DNA from: Propionibacteriaceae bacterium UBA5174
GTDB lineage: Bacteria > Actinomycetota > Actinomycetes > Propionibacteriales > Propionibacteriaceae
Reading direction: 5' to 3'
NCBI GenBank assembly: GCA_002413345.1
Contig: DHWU01000042.1
Coordinates: 1 to 34,485 of the forward strand
Length of the DNA stretch: 34,485 nucleotides
Shown here: piece after piece, positions 15,840 through 23,103 of the stretch
Position numbering within the stretch: position 1 is the first letter of the stretch
Layout of the letters: each line of letters opens with the position of its first letter
Program-made: the position numbers and the translations under genes
Notes under the pieces: model-generated
Databases searched by the model: none
What the model was told of the DNA's origin: nothing
What the model saw: only the letters and a program-made list of their open reading frames with translations

Positions 15840-17078
15840 TCAGTTCGTCGAGGTGCTGGCTAGGCGGGCGCTGAACTTGCGGTAGACCATCGCCTGATAG
15901 CCGATCACCGCCGGAATTGCGATGCAGGCCACCAGTAGCATCACCGTCAGCGTGGGCGTTGATGAGGATCCCAGGGCGATGGTGGTGCTGAAGGCGGCCG
16001 AAACATCAACTCCGTCCAATTTGATCGGCAACAGCTTTGGGAAGACCGACGCGAAGATCAACACCACTGCGCCGGCGGTCACCAAACTGGTGAGCACAAA
16101 CGCCAAGCCGTCTCGACCGGTACGGGTGGCCGGTACCAGGCCGATCAGGGCAGCTGCGGCGATCGCCACCAGCACCCAACTCCAGGCTGGTCCGCGAGCA
16201 ATCTGGGTCCAGATCGCCCAGGTCGCCCCAACTCCGATCATCAGTGGGGCCAAGGTGCGGGCAAGGCCCATGCTGCGCCGATGCAGATCGCCAGTAGTGC
16301 GCAGCGCCAGAAACACTGCGCCATGCATCGCGAACAGTCCCACCAAGGTGAATCCAGTGAGTAGCGCATACGGATTCAGTGCGCTCACCAGAACCGAAAG
16401 GCTCGGGCTGGGCACCAGGGTGGAGGCGGCCAGATCGGCCTGCCCATTGGTGATCACCAGGTTGGCGAACAAAGCGTGGGCATCGATTCCCATCACCAAG
16501 TTTCCGAATGCTGCACCCCAGAGCAACACGGCAAGCAGCGAGGTGATCGCGATCACCAGATCCCAGCCGCGACGCCAGCGGGCGGGGGAGGTCTTGCCCC
16601 GAAACTCGAAGGCGACGCCGCGGGCAATTAGTGACAGCAGAATCAGCACCACTGGCAGGTAAAGCATTGACAGCATCGTGGCGTACCAGACCGGGAACGC
16701 GGCGAACATCATGCCGCCAGCGGCGATCAGCCAGACCTGGTTGCCGTCCCACACTGGGCCGATTGAGTTGATCATGGTGCGCCGGTCGGCCTCGCTGCGA
16801 CCCAAGAACGGCAGCAGCATGCCCACTCCGAAGTCAAAACCTTCGAGCACCAAATAGCCGATCCAGAGCAGTCCGACAATGCCGAACCAGGCGATTTGCA
16901 GAGTGGAATATCTTGCCGAAAAGTCGGTCAGCCGCCGCCAGCGTTCGTCACTGCCGCGGTACCAGATTGTCTGCATCACCGCGACGATCGACGCCAAGCC
17001 GATGGTAAGCGGGACGAAGACGAAGTGATACAGCGAGGTGATCGCGAATTGCCATCGCGCCAGATCTAGAGCGCTCAT
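15840..17078 (-). CDS. cydB: CydA N-terminal remnant fused to complete CydB (bd oxidase)
   Basis: One 412-residue frame made of two subunits of the cytochrome bd quinol oxidase. Residues 1 to about 52 are the start of CydA (MSALDLARWQF, SLYHFVFVPLTIGL with the heme-ligand His18, then RWRRLTDF). From about residue 58, LQIAWFGIVGLLWIGY and GFDFGVGML begin a full CydB, continuing with SIGPVWDGNQVWL and nine or so membrane helices to the end. CydA's Q-loop, second His and Met heme ligands are missing, so this alone cannot be a quinol oxidase. The bases at 16906-16925 still read as FFGKIF in another frame if one T is added, showing the joint is a deletion scar. An AGGAG site precedes the ATG. Confidence 0.88.
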   Translation of the reverse strand: MSALDLARWQFAITSLYHFVFVPLTIGLASIVAVMQTIWYRGSDERWRRLTDFSARYSTLQIAWFGIVGLLWIGYLVLEGFDFGVGMLLPFLGRSEADRRTMINSIGPVWDGNQVWLIAAGGMMFAAFPVWYATMLSMLYLPVVLILLSLIARGVAFEFRGKTSPARWRRGWDLVIAITSLLAVLLWGAAFGNLVMGIDAHALFANLVITNGQADLAASTLVPSPSLSVLVSALNPYALLTGFTLVGLFAMHGAVFLALRTTGDLHRRSMGLARTLAPLMIGVGATWAIWTQIARGPAWSWVLVAIAAAALIGLVPATRTGRDGLAFVLTSLVTAGAVVLIFASVFPKLLPIKLDGVDVSAAFSTTIALGSSSTPTLTVMLLVACIAIPAVIGYQAMVYRKFSARLASTSTN

Positions 17079-17190
17079 CTCGACTCTCCTGAGTGTTCCA
17101 GGCCGGCCGATTGCCGGGCCTGGCTGTCAGGGTAGAAAGTCGTCGCGGGGCCGTCTGGAACCCTAGTCACACACTGATGTCAGGTCTGTC

Positions 17191-17868
17191 TCAGGCGGGT
17201 AAGACGTAGAAGTAGATCAGTAGGTAGTGCAGCGTCGCGGCCACGACCACTAACAGATGCCACAATTCGTGGAAGCCGAAGACTCCAGGCCGGGGGTTTG
17301 GCTTTTCGATCACGAAGATCACGAAGCCGATGCTGTAAACCAACCCGCCGGCGGCCATCAACACCATCGCCCCAGTGGGGATGCTCACCGCGGCTCCCAA
17401 GAGGAGTACGGTCATCCAGCCGAGCGCGATGTAGAGGGTGTTGGTGATGTACTTGGGCACCCTCCGCCACACAGAGCGCAGCACGATGCCGAGAATGGCG
17501 ATCGTCCAGAACCCACCGAGAAGGACCAAGCCGTAGGTGTTGCAGAACAGCACCAGCACCATCGGCGTCACTGAGCCGGCGATCAGAAAGAACACTGAGT
17601 CGTAGTCAAGGGTGCGCAGCACTTCGTTCACCCGGGGACTGCCATTAATGCCGTGGTGTAGGGCGCTGGCCACGAACAGAGTTACCAGCGAAAGCCCATA
17701 AATTGAGATGCCAACGATCTTCAGTGGGTCGCCTTGAATGCTGGCCTGGGTAATCACCAGCCCCGCTCCGACTAGGGCGAAGCAGGCGCCGGCTAGATGT
17801 GCCGCGGTGTTGAACCGTTCATCAGTCACGTGGACGCTGCCGTCCCGACTTAGTGGGGTCGTTTCCAT
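17191..17868 (-). CDS. Hemolysin III family (PAQR) membrane protein
   Basis: A 225-residue seven-helix protein of the hemolysin III/YqfA group of the PAQR superfamily. Landmarks are ERFNTAAHLAGA before helix 1, a SALHHG segment, LDYDSVFFLIAGSVTP, and the closing GFHELWHLLVVVAATLHY, which hold the Ser/His/Asp residues proposed to bind zinc in PAQR hydrolases. The family name reflects an early pore-forming report; the bacterial role is uncertain and may concern membrane lipid balance. A GGAAGG ribosome site is 7-8 nt from the ATG. It precedes the cyd fusion by 112 bp on the same strand and may share its transcript. Confidence 0.88.
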   Translation of the reverse strand: METTPLSRDGSVHVTDERFNTAAHLAGACFALVGAGLVITQASIQGDPLKIVGISIYGLSLVTLFVASALHHGINGSPRVNEVLRTLDYDSVFFLIAGSVTPMVLVLFCNTYGLVLLGGFWTIAILGIVLRSVWRRVPKYITNTLYIALGWMTVLLLGAAVSIPTGAMVLMAAGGLVYSIGFVIFVIEKPNPRPGVFGFHELWHLLVVVAATLHYLLIYFYVLPA

Positions 17869-18061
17869 GGGTTACCTTCCCCGCAACGACCGATCCCTGG
17901 GGTTCCGGGGAATGGTCGTGAGCAGCTATCAGTGATTCTAGTCAGTTGCTCTGTGTGGATCCGATGGGCTGAATGTGACCTTGGTTCCAGAACTGGGTGC
18001 GCCGTGTTGCCTAGCGTGGCTGGCACCGGCATCGAACGCCGGCTCTATCCAGGAGGATTTC

Positions 18062-18361
18062 ATGGCGTACTTCATCGACACTCACAATCAGAAGAACGGC
18101 ACCTACCCGGCCGGGATCGACGTCCCCGGGTTGGCTGCGTTCCTTCCCGGGTTCTTGCAGGCCTGCGCTCAAGAAGGGGTGGCAGTGCAAACCGGCTATG
18201 TGAACCTGGCCGAAGGCAAGATCACCTGCATTACCACGGGTCCGGACGCCGAAGCCGTGCGGCGAGCGCACCTGGCAGTGGGCTACGTGCCTGACCCGGA
18301 GATCACCGAAGTGAGCACGATCTCGCCCGCTGATCTGTTCTTTCCCACTCCGGGCGCCTGA
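18062..18361 (+). CDS. DUF4242 (SCO4226-like) small protein
   Basis: A 99-residue cytoplasmic protein with the DUF4242 pattern seen in the nickel-binding SCO4226 protein: an N-terminal FIDTH strand and the KITCITTGPDAEAVRRAHLAVGY block, followed by ITEVS. Metal binding is possible by family only. An AGGAGG site 6 nt before the ATG at 18062 fixes the start; a longer frame to 17975 has no such support. The Crp/Fnr regulator begins 18 bp after its stop, so the two are likely cotranscribed. Confidence 0.78.
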   Translation: MAYFIDTHNQKNGTYPAGIDVPGLAAFLPGFLQACAQEGVAVQTGYVNLAEGKITCITTGPDAEAVRRAHLAVGYVPDPEITEVSTISPADLFFPTPGA

Positions 18362-18379
18362 CCGGCGCGCAGTGCCAGC

Positions 18380-19063
18380 ATGGGGGGCGTGGTAGATCAA
18401 AGGCGCGTCACAGTTGCTGAAGGCTTTCCCTTTCTAGCCAATGCCTCGGCCGTCACCCAGGCATTGGTTAGTTCATTGCCGGTGCGGTTGGTTGAGCCAC
18501 GTAATCCGGTGCTTCGCCGCGGTGACGCCGTTGATGGAGTGTTTTTGGTGGTCGGTGGGTCGCTGCGGGTGTTCTACATCGCGGCGGACGGGCACGAGGC
18601 CACGTTGTATCGGGTCCGCCCAGGGCAGACCTGCATCCTGGCGCTGACGGCCGCCTTCCGAAGTGAGCCGTATCCGGCCTGGGTAGAGACCGAGGACGCC
18701 ACTTTGGCCTATGTCTTGGTGCCGGGGGAGATGTTCGCTCGGCTCTACGATGCCGAGCCAAGTTTTCGCAGCTTCGTGTTCGAAGTGCTCTCTGGACGAG
18801 TGTTCGAGTTGATGTCGACGCTAGAGGAACTGGGCTCGCTGCGGGTGGAACAGCGCCTGGCTGCGTTTCTGCTGGACGCTGCGGGCGCTGGCGATGAAGT
18901 CGTGATGAGTCAGGCTCGCTTGGCCGCTCACCTTGGCACCGCCAGAGAAGTGGTATTTCGTGCCTTGCGGACCATGTCTGAGGCGGGTCTGGTGACCACT
19001 TCACGGGGTCGGGTGCGGCTGAATGACGCGGCGGGCCTGCGTCGTTTGCACCAGCTGGGCTGA
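18380..19063 (+). CDS. Crp/Fnr family transcriptional regulator
   Basis: A 227-residue regulator: an N-terminal cyclic-nucleotide-binding-type beta roll (about 30-125, with LRRGDAVDGVFLVVGGSLRVFY and VRPGQTCIL), a long dimer helix, and a C-terminal winged helix (about 160-222: MSQARLAAHLGTAREVVFRALRTMSEAGLV). No FNR-type N-terminal cysteine cluster is present; one Cys sits in the GQTC segment, so its signal is not plainly iron-sulfur. It lies between a possibly oxygen-related group (cyd, DUF4242) and the pilus operon and could regulate either; this is inference. Its ATG has no clear ribosome site, and a GTG at 18389 with poly-G just ahead is an alternative. Confidence 0.88.
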   Translation: MGGVVDQRRVTVAEGFPFLANASAVTQALVSSLPVRLVEPRNPVLRRGDAVDGVFLVVGGSLRVFYIAADGHEATLYRVRPGQTCILALTAAFRSEPYPAWVETEDATLAYVLVPGEMFARLYDAEPSFRSFVFEVLSGRVFELMSTLEELGSLRVEQRLAAFLLDAAGAGDEVVMSQARLAAHLGTAREVVFRALRTMSEAGLVTTSRGRVRLNDAAGLRRLHQLG

Positions 19064-19065
19064 GT

Positions 19066-19079
19066 CTGTCCGCGGACAG
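19066..19079. other. Perfect 14-nt palindrome after the regulator gene
   Basis: CTGTCCGCGGACAG begins 2 bp after the crp-like stop. It may be a small terminator stem (CTGTC/GACAG with a CGCG loop), followed by GCGGCC repeated at 19079-19100, or a dimer-binding site. Nothing separates these two readings. Confidence 0.45.
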
Positions 19080-19410
19080 CGGCCACAATGCGGCCAAAGC
19101 CAAGCTGTGCTGAATTCAAAGAGTCCTCCAAATGGGGGACACTATTTCGTGAATAGCGTTCACCGGGCGTCCTGGGCCCTCGCTAATGAATAAATTGTCC
19201 CCCTTTTGGGTGACTTTATGAATCTAGGTCAAAGCGCCCCTGACTAGGGGCGGAGGGCGGAACCTAAGAAGAGTTGCGGATTTATCTGAATATGGTCACC
19301 GGGCGGTATTTGCAGGTGTTAGCATTTCAAATGAGCAGGGATGCTACCCAAACGATGGGCGAGCTTCCGTGGTCAGATATCTAACGGCTACCCAACGAGG
19401 AGAAAGAATC
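19080..19410 (+). promoter_or_regulatory. Long structured leader upstream of the pilin operon
   Basis: A gene-free stretch of about 330 bases that holds the promoter of the pilus operon. GGGGGAC (19134-19140) pairs with GTCCCCC (19197-19203), with flanking A/T pairs. The enclosed 56 nt contain a CTATT/AATAG hairpin (19142-19156) and a GGGC/GCCC-type hairpin. Next, CGCCCCT/AGGGGCG (19235-19252) forms a 7-bp stem with a GACT loop inside an AGGT/ACCT outer stem. This resembles a structured 5' leader. The bases do not carry the c-di-GMP-I aptamer signatures. A purine-rich AGGAG ribosome site begins 14 nt before the pilA start. Confidence 0.4.
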
Positions 19411-19800
19411 ATGAGGCAGACAATCGCACGAATCGTGAGTGACCTGCGCCGGCGTCGTAGCGAGGAGGCGGGCTTCTCGTTGATTGAACTCATCGTTGTG
19501 GTCGCCATCCTGGGCATCTTGGTCGCTGTGGCGGTCCCGGTGTTCGGCAACATTCAGGCCACAGCACGACTAAACGCCGTCAAGGCTGTAGCTGCCAACG
19601 GGGCAACCCAGGCAACAGCACAGTTGGCAAACAGCGCCACGCCAACGTTGATCGCGAGTGGCGACACCAAGATCACGGTTGGCTGGGGCAATGCAGCAGG
19701 TACTACCGGCACCGCGCCGACCACCATCGACACAGTGTGTGTGTGGGCCAGCTACTCCGGTGATACCGCCGCGACCGCGACCTCTGGTCCAGGTTGTTAG
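19411..19800 (+). CDS. pilA: Type IV major pilin-like prepilin
   Basis: A 129-residue class III prepilin. A basic leader of about 25 residues ends in EEAG, cleaved before FSLIELIVVVAILGILVAVAVP, the standard type IVa N-terminus with Glu at position 5 and a Pro near 22. The small C-terminal domain is Thr/Ala-rich and has two cysteines (in TVCVW and the final GPGC) placed to close the D-region loop. The ATG at 19411 follows a GAGGAG site; an upstream frame start at 19369 is rejected. It heads the pilus operon and is followed by a strong hairpin, so it is probably the most abundant product. Confidence 0.92.
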   Translation: MRQTIARIVSDLRRRRSEEAGFSLIELIVVVAILGILVAVAVPVFGNIQATARLNAVKAVAANGATQATAQLANSATPTLIASGDTKITVGWGNAAGTTGTAPTTIDTVCVWASYSGDTAATATSGPGC

Positions 19801-19829
19801 TGGCGAAGCTCTAAATCTGTTCAGTTGTT

Positions 19830-19862
19830 TGGCTGGGGCCGGGGGAATCCTGGTCCCAGCCA
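19830..19862 (+). terminator. Attenuator-like hairpin after the major pilin
   Basis: TGGCTGGG (19830-19837) pairs with CCCAGCCA (19855-19862), and the stem continues inwards with G:U, C:G, C:G, G:U, G:C, G:C to a 5-nt loop GGAAT at 19844-19848, 14 pairs in all. There is no U-tract. It sits between pilA and the minor prepilin genes, where partial termination or 3'-end protection would raise pilA transcript over the rest. Confidence 0.6.
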
Positions 19863-19892
19863 TGTCATGTCAGCGTTGAGGAGGTGAGCGCG

Positions 19893-20318
19893 ATGATGCG
19901 TCGAATCAAGTCCCTGAGCTTCGGTAGAGATGAAGCCGGGGTGAGCTTGGTCGAGATCGTGATCGCGATGTTCATCCTCGCGCTGATGTCGGTGTCGGTG
20001 TTGCCGCTGCTGATCGGTGGTGTGCAAACGAGTGTGGTGAATAGCGGTGGGGTGGCCGCCAACGGTCTTGCTGAATCACAGTTGGTCTCATTGCAGACGG
20101 AGTTCCCAAACTCAGCAGACTCCTCCTGTTCGCAGGTTGCGCTCAAGGCGGCCAAAGGGATCGCCGACCCGTCCAGCGGCGCCACCGCTGATATTGAAGT
20201 CGGCGCGTGCCCAACGACCTACCCCGGCGTTGTTTCAGTCACCGTCCTGGGCTATCGGCCTGGCTCGGCCACGCCAGTGGTGACACTCAACTCAGCAATC
20301 TTGGTGACATCAGCATGA
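19893..20318 (+). CDS. Prepilin-like minor subunit (PilV-like)
   Basis: A 141-residue prepilin. A short leader MRRIKSLSFGRDEAG ends in glycine, then VSLVEIVIAMFILALMSVSVLPLL, with Glu at position 5. Short basic-leader minor pilins of this type (PilV/FimT-like) prime pilus assembly. Three cysteines are present in the mature part. ATG 19893 is 8 nt from a GAGGAGG site; the in-frame GTG at 19884 lies inside that site and is excluded. The next gene overlaps by 4 bp (ATGA). Confidence 0.85.
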   Translation: MMRRIKSLSFGRDEAGVSLVEIVIAMFILALMSVSVLPLLIGGVQTSVVNSGGVAANGLAESQLVSLQTEFPNSADSSCSQVALKAAKGIADPSSGATADIEVGACPTTYPGVVSVTVLGYRPGSATPVVTLNSAILVTSA

Positions 20319-20860
20319 TCAAGTTCTCGAAGCGTCCGAGCACCGATGGCGAGGCGGGCATCTCCTTGGTTGAAGTGATCATGTACTCCGCGCTCACCGT
20401 GTTAGTGCTCACTGTCGTCGGTGGAATGTTCTATGCCGGCTTCCAGGCACAAGCCACTGCCCTTGAGCGGGACACTGCTACTGGCGCCGCGCAGGTGGTG
20501 TCCACCTCGCTCCAATCCGGGATCGGTAATGCCAGTGACGTCTTGGTCTCCGGTGGCGGCACCATGGTGCAGGCACGTGTTGCCAACGGCACCGCCACTG
20601 ATTCGCAGCCTTGGCAGTGTGTGGCCTGGGTGCTCACCCCGAACGGTGATGTGGTCTACAACAGCTCCTCAACGGCGATCACGTCTACTGACTATTCAAC
20701 TTGGCCGGTGTTGGGTACTGGAGCTACCGGGTCGTTCAGCCTCAGTTCGAATACGGTGGCGTACTCGCTGTCCTTCACCACCGGCAAGGCCACCGTGCCC
20801 GTCGCGGGATCGGTCACCGCCAATGCCGTTGGATCTGGGGAGCCGTCATCATGTTGGTGA
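20315..20860 (+). CDS. Prepilin-like minor subunit (PilW-like)
   Basis: A 181-residue prepilin with the leader MIKFSKRPSTDGEAG and then ISLVEVIMYSALTVLVLTVVGGMFYAGF, with Glu at position 5. A helical region with ERDTATGAAQ and a Ser/Thr-rich beta domain follow, ending in a Cys-Trp. It resembles PilW-type priming subunits in arrangement. The ATG overlaps the upstream stop by 4 bp, and its own last bases overlap the next gene by 10 bp, so all three minor subunits are translationally coupled. Confidence 0.85.
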   Translation: MIKFSKRPSTDGEAGISLVEVIMYSALTVLVLTVVGGMFYAGFQAQATALERDTATGAAQVVSTSLQSGIGNASDVLVSGGGTMVQARVANGTATDSQPWQCVAWVLTPNGDVVYNSSSTAITSTDYSTWPVLGTGATGSFSLSSNTVAYSLSFTTGKATVPVAGSVTANAVGSGEPSSCW

Positions 20861-23103
20861 AACCCGCCAAGCGCGACGATCAAGGTTCGGCACTGGTCTC
20901 GGTGCTGGTGATGATGCTGGTCCTGACGCTTTTCGCCCTCACTCTGGCAGCCATCATTACCAACACCACCACGGGCCTATCAAGTGGTCGCGAGACGGCC
21001 CAGGCTCGAGCCGCAGCCGATGCCGGCATTGTCGCGGCGCTGGCGTCCTTCAAACAGGCTGAGGACTGCACTGGAACTGTCGCCTCGACCACCGCTCCGA
21101 TCTACTCGGTGACTTGTTCAACCGACACCACGGATCCCACTCAGCCTCGAGTCACGTTCACCTCCATCGGCGCCAGCGCAGCCGGAGCCCACATCACGGT
21201 TCAATCGGTGTGGACCTACACCACTAGCCAGAGCTATGACACCAACGTGGGACAGCTCACTTTCTTCCAGCCCGTGGACTTGCCGGCGGCGAATACGGTC
21301 GCGTCCAGCACCTCAGACCCGGCGCGGGTGACCGTCGCAAGCGGCAATTTCACCTGCAGAACCGCAATGGCCGCCAATGTGGTGGTGGAAGGCGATTTCT
21401 ACGCCAACAACGGGTGTTCGATCGCCGGGTGGGTGAAGGTCAAGGGCGATGCGGTGATCAATGCCGGCGGTCGAGTCCGGGGCAGTGTGACGACGGCTGG
21501 AAGTGGCTATGTCAACGGCGAGGTTGGCGGCGATTTGACCACAAAGAGCTGGGTCTGGGTTGACACCGGAGGAACGGTGACGGGGTCGGTGTCCAGCGCC
21601 AGCACTGAGCGCGCTTGGATTTACGGCACGGTTGGCGCAGATGTTGGGGTGAACGGTGCCATCAACACGAGCGCAAATTCCGCCATCGGTGGCAATGTCA
21701 CCGCGGCGGGCGGCGACTACGCAGATCTCTCCGGGACGATCGGTGGATATCTGCAGACCGCCGGCTATGCGTATCTGCGTTACAACTCCACCATCGGCGG
21801 GAATTTGAGCGCTGCTGGCAGTAACCGCACCTACATCTACGGCACGGTAAAGGGTGATGTGGCTGCGGGTGGAACGGTCTATGTCGACTACAGCGGCAAC
21901 GTTTCCGGGAATCTGATTGCTGCGGGCACCGAACGCACCGACATCTACGGCAAGGTCGGCGGATTCCTGAAGTCTGCAGGTGCGGTCACGTTGTACTACA
22001 ACGCCACCATCGGCAAGTATTTAACCACCGCGGGTACGAACCAGACTCTTATCTACAGCGCTGTCGGCGGCGATGTGACTAGTCGCGGCACTGTGTATGT
22101 CGACTACAACGGCGTGATTTCCGGAAGCGTCACCTCGGCAAGCACTGGGACCAGCAGCGTCTACGGCAGAGTGTCTGGGGACTTCTCGGTGACCGGCGTG
22201 GTGTTTGTCGACTACAACGGTGTGGTGAAAGGGAACCTCAATGCCGCTAGCACTGGAACCACCAATATCTATGGAACCATCGGCGGGAACGTCAACTCCG
22301 GTGGCAGTGTCACCTTCCCGAACGGATCCATTGGCGGAAACGTCACGCTGCCTAGGACAAGCAACTTCACCCCGTCCAATGCCCGCCAGCGAGTCGGCGG
22401 TTTGGTGATCCAAGGTCAGGGTCCCGCGACACAGACCGCGCCCACAGTGACGGTGACTTTCGAAACGTTGCCGCAGGTTGTCAGCCCGGCTAGCCCAACC
22501 ATCCCGATCTGGCAGGATTATGGATTCGCGCAAACAGACTGGTCTGGTTACGACATGGTGGTCCTGGCCAGGGGCAGTAGTTGGTGTTCAAACAGGAACT
22601 GGGCCAGCAATCTGAGTGAGTTCACAGCCGACACCGTGGTGGATGCCACTGCTTGCCAGTATGGACTCACTCAGCATCCGGCATCGATGGTGACAGTCGC
22701 CATCAAGGCGAAGGTGGCGGTGATTTCGACAGAAGTTGACCTTCAGAACGTCACCTTCAACCAGGCCAGTGGTGCCAGCGCAAACCTGTGGTTCATCGTG
22801 CCGTCGGATCGCAAAGCAGTGAAAAACTACTCCGGCGTGACCGAGGGGAATGGGAACATCTATTTGAACTCCAGCAACCTCAACGTCCCCACGATGCTCT
22901 ACACGCCAAGGAACATCTCCTACACCAGCAGCACCTTCACCGGATCGATGTATGCAAACGACATCCAGCCTTATGGGACACCGGGTGGCATCACCGCAGC
23001 GCCGATGAAATTCCCGATCGAAATCTTCGATTCGACCGGTTCAGGGACCGTCACTCCGGGTGTCTTCAGCATGAGCCTAGACTCGCAGCGGGAGGTCAGA
23101 TGA
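20851..23103 (+). CDS. PilX-like prepilin with bactofilin-type beta-helix and C-terminal domain
   Basis: A 750-residue protein. Residues 1-70 look like a PilX-type prepilin: a short basic leader ending DDQG, then SALVSVLVMMLVLTLFALTL, but position 5 is Ser, not Glu, as in PilX. A Ser/Thr-rich segment follows. From about 170 to 500 lies a bactofilin-like right-handed beta-helix of GNV/GDV turns, including seven units of exactly 36 residues. Residues about 510-750 form a separate domain with four cysteines nearby (SWCSN, ATACQY), resembling the C-terminal domain seen on some PilX-linked adhesin-like proteins. ATG 20851 has GGGGAG 8 nt upstream. It is probably a pilus-tip or shaft-displayed subunit; function is inferred. 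Confidence 0.8.
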   Translation: MLVKPAKRDDQGSALVSVLVMMLVLTLFALTLAAIITNTTTGLSSGRETAQARAAADAGIVAALASFKQAEDCTGTVASTTAPIYSVTCSTDTTDPTQPRVTFTSIGASAAGAHITVQSVWTYTTSQSYDTNVGQLTFFQPVDLPAANTVASSTSDPARVTVASGNFTCRTAMAANVVVEGDFYANNGCSIAGWVKVKGDAVINAGGRVRGSVTTAGSGYVNGEVGGDLTTKSWVWVDTGGTVTGSVSSASTERAWIYGTVGADVGVNGAINTSANSAIGGNVTAAGGDYADLSGTIGGYLQTAGYAYLRYNSTIGGNLSAAGSNRTYIYGTVKGDVAAGGTVYVDYSGNVSGNLIAAGTERTDIYGKVGGFLKSAGAVTLYYNATIGKYLTTAGTNQTLIYSAVGGDVTSRGTVYVDYNGVISGSVTSASTGTSSVYGRVSGDFSVTGVVFVDYNGVVKGNLNAASTGTTNIYGTIGGNVNSGGSVTFPNGSIGGNVTLPRTSNFTPSNARQRVGGLVIQGQGPATQTAPTVTVTFETLPQVVSPASPTIPIWQDYGFAQTDWSGYDMVVLARGSSWCSNRNWASNLSEFTADTVVDATACQYGLTQHPASMVTVAIKAKVAVISTEVDLQNVTFNQASGASANLWFIVPSDRKAVKNYSGVTEGNGNIYLNSSNLNVPTMLYTPRNISYTSSTFTGSMYANDIQPYGTPGGITAAPMKFPIEIFDSTGSGTVTPGVFSMSLDSQREVR
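21556..22311 (+). repeat. Seven tandem 108-bp coding repeats (36-residue units)
   Basis: Units begin at 21556, 21664, 21772, 21880, 21988, 22096 and 22204, each 108 bp with no indels. The consensus is roughly YVDYNGxVxGNLxAAxTxTxxIYGxVGGDVxxxGxV. Shared runs such as GTCGACTACAA recur at 22099 and 22207, and GTCGACTACAG at 21883. Divergence between units is much higher at the DNA level elsewhere. A partial unit precedes and another follows. Confidence 0.9.

Noticed and set aside
19210..19270. Possible c-di-GMP-I riboswitch before pilA because of a CAAAGC run
   Set aside because: The tetraloop-receptor, AAACC and GGTAGCCGGG-type segments are missing, so only a general structured leader is claimed.
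20701..20850. Upstream extension of the large PilX-like frame
   Set aside because: The segment lies inside the PilW-like gene, and ATG 20851 has a GGGGAG site and a proper prepilin leader.
22788..23099. Upstream extension of the pilD frame
   Set aside because: It is inside the preceding pilin-like gene and has no membrane or zinc motif; the ATGA overlap sets the start at 23100.
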